DNA from: Rhea pennata
Lineage: Eukaryota; Chordata; Aves; Rheiformes; Rheidae
Assembly: GCF_028389875.1 (NCBI RefSeq)
Contig: NC_084677.1
Span: 11,636,017-11,700,016 of the forward strand
Length of the DNA stretch: 64,000 nucleotides
Reading direction: 5' to 3'
In this document: positions 14,101 through 24,800 of the stretch, piece by piece
Layout: the number at the start of each line of letters is the position of its first letter
How positions within the stretch are numbered: the stretch's first letter is position 1
Position numbers and translations under genes: made by a program
The notes under the pieces: generated by a model
The model's database searches: none
What the model was told of the DNA's origin: nothing
Seen by the model: only the letters and a program-made list of their open reading frames with translations

Positions 14101-15795
14101 GGAACAAGTGATTTCCTTCTGCTTTCTTCGTAATTTCACTCTTTTCACCCTAGAAGTTTGGTATCTTCATATGCCTTTATCCTTGCTAAGTGAAGAGTTT
14201 ACTTGATTCTCTGGAAAAGCAGTATTCAGTGACCTTGACATCTCCTCTTCTCCTGGTAAAAATCCACAGCAAATCCATCAAATTCAGTAGGTTTAGAGAG
14301 TTCTGCCACTCTTATTGCCACAAGCAGCTCCCTACTGACACCAGCTAGATGGAAGTGCTCGCATGACCTGTCTCCCCAGTGCCGTGCCTTGAGACGTGGA
14401 GTCGAATGGCTTTGCTATGGTGGAGCTATGTGGTGGTGATAACTTGCACTGCCTGAGGCTTTAGCAAGGGAAGCCTCTCTCTCTGGCTCCTGAAACTCGC
14501 CTGGGATGCTTTGTGTTCCTACCTCCATTACCCACTTTAATGTTAGATTTGACTTTATTCTTCCTTAGCAGCCACTACGTTTAAATTTTTGTATTTTGGT
14601 AGCTTACCAAATTCCTGTTCTGGATTGGGACCTCGCACAAGGCAAGTAAAAGAGACAAACAAAAGATGGCCTGTGACAATTTGATAGTGTCCTGAAATGA
14701 GAACTGATGAGGACAGGAATAAATGGTTCTTCTACTGGCACCAGAAGCTTATTATTATTGGTGCAGAAGAATGGGGATCTTATTTTGCATGGCAGAGCAT
14801 GTAACTGCTGTTTTGGATTCTGTTTTAATTTAGATAATTCTCTTGCTAAAAAAGAAAAGAATAAGTGATTCTAGCTTATTCTAACATTCTAGCTTTTTAG
14901 CTCCACAGTGTGCCAGAAAGCAGATTTGTTAAGACGTTTGTCCTGTATGCATTCCAGGGTACTTATATGCAGAAGTATTAACCTATGAGAGCAAAAACTT
15001 CTTTTTCTGTTTGTGTTGCTAAACAGGAACATAGATCTTCTGCATGAATTAAAAAATTACTGAAATTATATGAAGAGCTTTTCTTTTTAAGATCTGGGCA
15101 CAGTTAGTGTAGGATGAACATATACTAGACAGGCAGAGTTTCTCCCAAAGCACCTTTTTATGTTTGAGGAGTTGAAGTAACAATACTGTTTTTGTCTTAC
15201 TTGCTTTTATTCCCCACCTAAAATATTTTATGTAATGTTATCTTTTTACATTGTAAGTAAACTCTAGTAAGTGTATGTTACTTTTAGTAGCTAGGAAGCC
15301 CTGGTAGCATTGAATTGTTTGTTTCCCCGTATCGTTATCATGACAAAAATGGGATGCATACAGAAAATTGTTTTCTAATATGGAAAGAAAGAGATAGCCT
15401 CTGAATTTGAACAACCGTATTATCTTGCCTGATAGCACGCAGAGTTGCTGGCTGAGTTACTGGGCTAGCCATCTGTGCATGTTGCTTTATAATAGCTCCT
15501 GACTTGTGTGTTGAGAGATTGAGAACATATTTTTAAGACATTTTATATACATACTGCTAATAATCAGAAGCAGAAATCAATAATATATACCTAATAAATA
15601 AATATTGGAATGAATCTAACAATTATTCTTCCTTTCTTTAGGCAGTTTCTGTGGAGCTTCAGACTCCCAGGGGAAGCTCAAAAAATTGATCGTATGATGG
15701 AAGCTTTTGCTTCACGTTACTGTCTTTGTAACCCAGGAGTCTTTCAGTCTACAGGTCAGTCACAAAAAGTAACTGCAGTTCTTAATTCATTCTCC

Positions 15796-15843
<48 letters not shown>

Positions 15844-18800
15844 TTTATTTTATTTTATTTTTTGGTGAGATCATATATCTTTTATATCTGGTGCAAGAAG
15901 AAGATGACCATTTTGGAAGTTTGGGATAAAATATGTGAAATGAGAAATAAGAAATTTTTAAGAACTGAGGAAATGCAACTGTTTAATCTTACACTTTATT
16001 TTTTAGTAGGTGCAAGTTTATGTTCAGAATGCCTTCTCCGCCCCCCCCCTTTTTTTTTTTTTTTTTAACTTTAATATGCATCTAAGCTAATTGGTGCGTA
16101 AAAACACATCTGAGGAATATCACTGTAGATTTTTGGCAAAATTTGGAAAAGTAAGATTCTAGTGTTAGACATCTTGCTACATCCCAGCAACATGGGGTAT
16201 TTCTAAGGAACAGCTCCAGTGATAGCCCAAGATGATCTTGACCCTTTAACATTTTTCAGAATATTTTCTGTTATGTGTGCCTTAAGAAATGTAAAAGGAA
16301 AAGCAAATCAAAATTAATAAATGGTTGATGTTGGACAAACTAGGAAAGTTGGGAAAAGTAACCAGACAGAGGACATGAATCCCTTAAAACAGGCATGCAG
16401 ACCAGCAGTATTGGCAGGGCAATCTGTAGGAAGAAGGTTTGTTTGAAGATATTTATGAAGTACATAAACTTGGGCTCACAAGTGGAAAGAACCAATAGGT
16501 TGGGAAGTCTCTTCTGTCAATCATAAGCACTTTACATGTGATTATCTCACTATCAAATCCAGTTAATATGTTACTATAGTATATTACCTATAAAGTCATC
16601 CATTTTTTTTAATATGGACGCTATCCTTTATCTCTAGTGCTCTGTTCAGCAGTAAATTATCTCAGATAGAAATGCACCTTGGTTTTCCATTGAATTACTT
16701 GTTTTAAAATTACCCTGCATATAATGTTGTAGCATAGGATACCTTTAAGATTTCAGCTGTAAGTGAAAGTGGTGCTCTACAGTGTTTAATAATCAAATTG
16801 ACACCTTTAATGTTATTAAAGCTCCTAATTCAGATGAGTAGAATTTTGTTGGTCTGCTTTGTATATAGAATCATAGAATTGGTAAGGTCGGAAGGGACCT
16901 CTGGAGATCTAGTCCAACCCTCAAATGAGTGGCCCGTACAGGGATTGAACCCACAACCTTGGCATTATTAGCACCACGCTCTAACCAACTGAGCTAAACT
17001 TAACCCCTGTTGATCACTTTAGAGGAACAAATAGGCTAAGAAAAGGGTAACATACAGGTCTGCCACAACTGGAAAGGAGAATAGTTATTGAAAACAAAAT
17101 GCTGAAGTTGCAAACACGTTTTTCCCCTATGTAGTACAGAGATTTTTATCCTGCTGTCTCTTACCCAGGGTCTTGCACTTGAATTCTCCATTGTGGGAGA
17201 ATCTACCAAACCATAGCAAGAGGCATGAGAAGATCTCTTTTGTCATCCTTCAATATTAACCAGCTAGCCACCTCACGTAGGCCAAGAGGTTATGAGCCAA
17301 TGTCATCTTCTATCTTTTTAAAGGCAGTTCAGATACTTTTCTGAAGTGTCTCTTCTTTCTCTGGATGATTCTGATAAAGCTGTTGCAGTGATTTGAGTAG
17401 GAGTCTAATCATCCAAGTCTATTATAGGATCTACCAAGTTTGTTACAGGATCTAGGTAGAATGTCTATGTGCAGAAAGCATAAATGGCAGCTGTTTTAAA
17501 TTTTGGCCAAGAACATTTCAGCATTTCAAGTGAAGTATTGATTCAGAGCAATAGCAATTATTTGAAAGAGATTCAAAAGCTTTGGGAGTTTTCTTTTTGT
17601 ACTAGTTTTCCCACTGGCTTTTAATTTGGATTGTTAGATATTTCCTTCTTCTTAGACTTAAGTCTCTAGTTTAGAGAAACATTTGAGGGTTCACTTTCAT
17701 GTATAATGTTTGGTGTTTTTTGATTATCTGTCTCTCTATCCGCCAGGGCGAGCTATGTATTTGTTTTACAGGTTTCTGCAGTACCACGGTACACAGAAGG
17801 ATAAATCTTTTTTTTAATGATTCTTTTCAAATCTTATTTCAGATACATGCTATGTGCTATCGTTTGCGATCATTATGCTAAATACCAGTCTGCACAACCA
17901 CAATGTAAGAGATAAACCAACAGTAGAGAGATTTATTTCTATGAATCGTGGAATTAATGAAGGTGGAGATCTTCCAGAAGAGTTGCTACGGGTAAGTTGG
18001 ATTGGGGAAGAAAAGGTATTGCTTGATACTTGCAGTGGGAAAGTTAGAAACATATAAAACAGTTCTCAGACTGATTTGTCAAAGGAAGTAAGAAGATCAT
18101 TTTCTAGCATGTATAATGATTTGAATAATTGAAAGAAGCACTTGCAGCTTCTTTGATTTAATTCTCTCCTTATTCACTGCTCTTACACTGAGCAGAGTCT
18201 ATGTATCTCTTAGTTTTGCTTATGGCAAAATTCTCATGAAACTGGCTTCTTATGAAAAAAAAATAGTATTTCTGGGTAAGTCAGAGAAAGCAGGAAAAAT
18301 AGTAGAAATCATTGTGTGTCATTATTACGTTTCTTTCTCTTCCATGAATTTGTGGAAGTTTTTCTCTGGTCCCTTGAAATATCAGTAAAAATATCTCTAT
18401 ATACGATATTTATCTATAACATTGTGATAGTTTCAAGTATTTTCCAAGAACCTAGATTCATTTGACAACACTTATACTAATTGAGACCTGTGTGAGAAGC
18501 TGAAACCTTTGAAGTATTGAACACCAGACCTGGAGAAAGATAAGTCTTTGAGAAGTGCATGTAAAAACTGTAAAGAGACATTTGTTTATAGATAAAATAA
18601 TTTGAAAATAAACTTACTCAAAATAGTAAACAGTTTCTGCAAAGAGATGGTCCAAAATTTTATCGACAATATTTCCAAAGCTTTTTACATAAGCTGTCTG
18701 AGAAGCAGTAGGATATCCAGGATGCATTGCTGATAGACACTTATTAATGAGGTCTTTTTCCTCTTTTTTATTCTTCTAGAATTTATATGAAAGTATTAAG

Positions 18801-21800
18801 AATGAGCCGTTTAAAATTCCAGAAGATGATGGAAATGATCTAACGCATACATTTTTTAATCCAGATAGAGAAGGTTGGCTGCTGAAATTAGGTTAGTTAC
18901 AAAGGCAGTTTTGTTGCTGTATGTTTTGTTCATTTGTGGCATGTATGCTGCTTCCCTGTCTGACTGCTTTCTTGTAAATCTATTAGGATTAACCTTGTAA
19001 TTTATATTTTAAAATGTACAAACTAATAATAAGTAATTTCTTTCACAACTGTAGGTTGTTGCTTCTTATGTTACATCTCTAAATTAGCGATCTTGTTACA
19101 AACTTTGGAGTGGAGTTTTATTTCTGATACTTGAGAAATGAATACTCAGCAACAGAAAGGAAACTCCTTGTGGTATTTACCACATGCCATGGCTGATAAA
19201 TAACAACTAAGGCTCCATAAAGTCATTTCAGAAAACTGTATGATATTTCAACTCAGTTTTCTGTATACAAAAAAAGGATTTCTGTTCAAGTAGTTATTTT
19301 TGTATGTCTTTATTTTTCCATATTATTTGTGAGTTTCTCTTGGTTTGGTTTTGGCTATGATTTTTTAATGAGTGGTTTAAATGTGCCTTCTTGTTTTCCT
19401 TATGGCCTATGACCTATCACCTTTCTGTTCTGTGACTGGCTGTCTCTGCTTATTCTGCGTTAGGAGGTACGTATCTGATTGCTTTCCAGTCCCCCCTTGT
19501 TCTGTTACTCATTCTTTTATTTTCTTCCTCCTTCCTCCTGTTTTCTTTTTCTTTGCTTTTTTAAATTTTTTTCGAATCAAATTTATTTGATGTAGCATTT
19601 TACTTTTTCACTCAGTGTCACTAACAGTATCATCGGTGGTACCATGTCTACAAAAGACTGGCCTGTCACACACTAACTCACATACAAGTGTTTTCTGAAG
19701 AAGAACAAAATGTTTACTGCTAGAGCAGAAAAATAAAGGTGATTTGTCAACATGATTTTCACATTCATTGAAAAACATAACAAGGGGAGAGTAATTTCTG
19801 CTAAAACAGTTGTCTTATTCTTGCAATGGTGTTCCAGAGCATATTTTGATACTTGTACATAAAATCTGTTAGAAAGTTGAAAGACTGATTACAGTTGAAC
19901 TATGCATATATAAAAGTCACTCTTTTTCTTGTTTTCCTTTTTAAAATATGTATTTAGCTTATTTTAGTAGAATTTAAAACGAGCACCAAGTTTAGGGTTG
20001 CTGGAACTTCTGGTATTTACAGCCTACTGGCACTGCAAGATACTAGATACTCTACCTTCATTTACGTAAAGACTCCTTTACAGTTGGCGGGCTTTGTGTA
20101 CCATATAAAACAGTCTCTGAAATTTTATAATAACCTTTGTTTTTCAAAGAAGTAAACCTCTTCTATATGAAACACCAGTACATGCTCCATTAGAGCCACT
20201 TGCTGGCAGCTTCAATGTGTAACCGCATTGTAAAGTAGCAGGAACTTTGCCCTTCCTCTCTGGCACATGAGGACAATAAAAACGATCTTTCATCGCATAT
20301 GGTGTAAAGGAGACGTTGCACTGAAAACCCAACAGTAAAAGCACATGTGAAAGTACATGGTGTTGCGCACGAAACTCCCACAAGATAAGGGGTATCGCGA
20401 TGAGGAAGTGCAACGCTCAGAATCCTCCTGTGAATCAGGCTGCAACTATGTGAAGCTGCTCTGCCTTGAGGACTGAGTTTTCCTAGTAGACGCAGACTGG
20501 CACAGACAAATATGTTTTGCTAGTTCAGATGCAGTGACCAGAAATAAACCTGGTGATATTTTTTTTCCCTCGAGCTTCCTAGTTGCTAGGAGGCTTAAGC
20601 TGTGTATCAGTATGTTAGAGAGTTCTGTCTCAATCCATGTTGTTCTCAGCATACAACTCTTCTGTTGGAAAACAATTACTCTGACATCGGCAGGGTTTTC
20701 TTTAGGTTCAGGAAGGTGTGGATATTAAAAGTTCCAGTATCGTTGAAAAGCTAAGGAGTTTCTACTCCTGCGTAAGAGTTTAAGGGATCAGTTGTGTTAA
20801 ATCTTACTTGAATGCTGAAATAGAAAGTTATGCTGAAATGCTGAAATAGAAGTAGACTTGTGGGTACAAAAGGCTTGCTTTTCTGAAGTTTGCTGCTTTG
20901 AATCATTCAGAGGTGACTTCCTGCAAGTCAGACCTGCAAAGCCCAAGTGCCAAAACTGGCAACGATATGAAAATTCTGATTTTATCTATCTAGATATATT
21001 GAATGCATTTATATAGATGTCTTTGACTTTATGTTGGAATACTGAATTAACATTCGGTATTACATCTTTTAAAGCATGGTATAATGAAAATGAATGCTGT
21101 AAGCTTTTTTTTTTAAAAAAAGCTGCTTACAGCTAATGAATCTTCATATACATTGACATTATTAGCTATTTATTAGCTACATTTTGACTAATACTTATTC
21201 GTATTGAATATTATAATTATTCGTATTGTTGGTACCGTAACATTTCCTACCAACCACCTTAAGGCCTGAAGTTTTGGACTAAGTACTTCATGTCCTAATG
21301 CCCCAGAAGCAATTATTCTGCAGAAGGAGGCATTTCCTTGTCTGAAAGAGCTTCTCTTGGCAAGTGCTTTGGTTTGTGTGATATTTCCTTCTAGTTAGAG
21401 GAGACACTGTAACACTATTCTACTGAACTGGAGAGGAAATGATTCAAGTTAGACAAACGATTGTGTTAGTTTTTTTCTGCAGTCAGATGGTCCTCTGAGC
21501 TTGGAGGTTTGCTTCCAAGCTTCTTCCCTCAGTGGTGCTTATTCCAGGGCATCGGCCCTTGAGGGCGTAATTTCTTCTCCCTAACGAGGGACAAAAGAAC
21601 AGTGGTCAATGACTGGGAACCTGACCTGTGCTTTCCTGTGCCTGTCCAGGTCTCTTGGTAGCTGATGTTGTTTTAGCTTGAAACAGTTAATGTTGCAGTT
21701 CAGACGAACTACTTTTGTAAAGAAACCTGAACTTTGATCTGATTATCCATGCTAACTGCACGTGTGTAGTTTCTGAGTCGTTCCACCCAGTGGTATCTGA

Positions 21801-24800
21801 AGGGACTGAGAAGACAAAGTGTTCTTGATGCATCTCCTTATTTTTTTTCCTGTTATTCTAAAAATTTACTACAAACGTGCTGAAGATTTGGGTAGGATTG
21901 TCTACCTTTTGGTTCCTAGCTGCCTTGCTATTTTTAAGATCCTTTTTACCCAAGTACTTTCCAGTTCTTTTTTTTTTCCCCTTTAAAAAGGTTTTATTTT
22001 ACTTTGTTCACTAGTTGGTACTTTGTCAAGAGTTGAGAAAAAAATCTTATAACTGGGCTACATAGGTGAGGAGGATTTATGTTGCTCTTTCTGTTTTTCC
22101 TTTTTCTGACTTTTCATTATAGTTTCTTTGTATTTCCGTCTACCAGTGTTCTGCTTCTTTAGTTTTTTGAGCTGTCCTTTCATTTTAATTAGCTGGATTA
22201 TGAGAAGTACATCATGTACATTTCTCCATTTCTGTAAATGCTTATGGGTTCATATTCTGACTTTTCCTGATCTTCTTACGATAACTTAATTACTTTAAAT
22301 TTGTAATGTTTAAAAGACTGACACCTGGACTAGGATATGGAGCCCAGTTCCAAACCCCTTTGATCCTACAGCGTTCTTGGCTGAGGGAAAGAATGTGTTG
22401 CTATTTCTGGATCTTACCTATTAATCTTAAGTGCTGTGTTTTTGGCCCGCAAAGTCTTGTCAGCCCGTTTGTTGGTTTGTAACCCACTGTCGAGGCATAT
22501 TAAGTGTGCGTTACGTGGTAGGTGCTGTTGACCCCTGCAAGCTTGCTGAGCCCAGAACTCCTTTTAAGCTTTATTAGAGGTTTCTGTGCTGTTGACAGCT
22601 GCAACTAAGTAGTGTGTGTGCTCGAGTGGGAGTGTAGAGACTTATGTATGAGTAAACTCCTTGTCATGCCAAAAAAAAAACCCCACCCTAGCTCACTGCC
22701 CCCCCCCCCCCCCCCCAATAAGAGTAATTCACAGCTTGGTGGAGCAGGGACTGGAACGTCTATCTCCATAACTCCCGTATGTGCCGTAACCCTGCAAGTT
22801 ACTGGCTGTTTTGGGTAGAAGAGAGCAGGGAGAGGGATGTCATCAGAGATGCTTACCCTTTTTTCTGGCTTCATCTTCAAACCTATCCTGGAGCTAGGAG
22901 ATATTTCACAACAAAAGCTTCATCAAAACTGCAGCGTGATTACGAAAAGGTTTTGAGTGTGAGAAATATTCTGTTCTTCAAAGAGAGGATGTTACCAGAA
23001 AAATTTCAACAAATTCTACTATCATTTTCTATTTGGTGTTTCATACTGTTCTGGAAGTTACGCATTTAAGTCCGTTGTTGTTTGTCTTAAATTAGAAGCA
23101 AGCCTTTTTTTTTTTTTTAAAAGTATCATTCTTACCTTATTGTATTTTGCCATGATATAATGATTTATGAAATATTTATTTGTTCAATTTAAGCTTCCTT
23201 TGCAATAGGAACCACTTTAGCTATTTGTTTTTTAATAAACCTTAATATTTTTCTGCCCATTTTGCTATATCCTCTCTCTTGCTGAGCTGTCTAGAACTGG
23301 ACAAGCCATGAAATTTGACGTTGTTTGATGTTACTGGTTAGCCTTTAAAACAAACATACAAACAGAAAGCCTTATAGGGCAGACCGCGATTTAAAATCAT
23401 GGCAATGAGTATTGCATTATATGAAAAATATGTCGCATTATGGTGATAGGAAGGTAGAGCTGCCCTGGCATTCGTCTTGACTTGGCTGCTGCCTGTTTGT
23501 TGATCCAGAAGTGAGTCAAGCTAAAGTTTGTTGGCTTTTCTATTCCTAGCCCAGTCCCTTCCCTGTTAACTGAACCAGCTTTCAGTCAACTTTGTGGGAA
23601 TTTTTCTAGTGACTTTTGTGCAAATTTGAATGTTTCTACAACGCAAATTTGAATGTTTCTACAATGAATGTTTCTACGTACAATGCTATATTACTGTCTG
23701 TCACAGTGTTTACACTAAAACGCCACCGGTTCTTCCCTCACTGTTTACGATTCACTCAACCCTTCATTCTGTCATGGCTTCTGCATCTTGCACTACTTTG
23801 CCTTCTCCTTTTACTTCACCACTCCTGCTTGCACAGTAAATTTTTTCTTAAGATGAGTGTGTGCGTAGTGGAAGTGTAAAATTTGAGTACTGTGAACATG
23901 TATGTTAGCACTGTGTTATCATGTAGATCATAAAACCAAACTAAAGGAAGATACAACATGCAAAAGGACTTGGTCTATAATGCAAACATATAGTGGTCCA
24001 ATGTCAAAAAAATCATGATATTCTGATAATTGTTCTTTAACTTGATATGGTTTGGACTTCTGTATTAAACAAAACCCCAGCTATCTCAAGTAAAGCAGAA
24101 AGATTAAAAAAAAAAAAAAAGTGATTATGTTTTAGATTTGGTTATGTGACTTCAGTTTGGAGGTCTTGTGTATATTAATGCACTCCTTTTAAGCAAGCGT
24201 GTTCAGTAACGATCAAGTCTTTTGAGACGTTGGTTTAATGGGATCAAATCACTGCTGAATGGATGATGCACAGGTGGTGACCTAATCCTGAAATCATACG
24301 GCTATTGTGGAACTAAGGCCATATATTAATAACATAGGAATTCTTTATCTACAATTGTCTTTCCATCTTTCCTGGGAATGAATTTTAAAAAAGAATGTAA
24401 TTGTGAAAAGTTAGAGACACTCTAGTGCACGGCAGAACAGTAGCTAAAAGGGCTGAGGTGATAATGAGCGTTTCTAAAAGGAACAGTTTCCTCCAGTGTG
24501 ACCTTAACAGTAGTAAGAAAGGAGAGACTGTGGTTTTTCTGTTTTCTAAACTATTAACACAGGAAAAACTGGCATTTTTGGACCAGCGGATATTTCTGTT
24601 CTCAGATGTACTCAGTGATAGATTACCCCATAAAGAGAAAATGTTTAAATAATACTAAATTATGAAAAATGATGCATTTTGGTTTAGGGATTTCTAATTT
24701 GCTCTTAGGTGATGAGGTATCAGAGTTGTTCTGCTTGCAAGTAATAATGTAGTAATAATTAAGTACCTTATGCACTTGGCCTTATATCTGAAGTTAGAGA

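Noticed and set aside
15610-16068. 152-codon plus-strand frame containing a Val/Cys repeat
   Set aside because: Only its first part is CYTH3 exon 7; the rest is read-through of the donor into a TG microsatellite.
16866-17002. Functional tRNA-Ile gene
   Set aside because: The 5' acceptor-stem strand is lost and the 3' side is fused to a CR1 tail, so it is a SINE copy rather than a tRNA gene.
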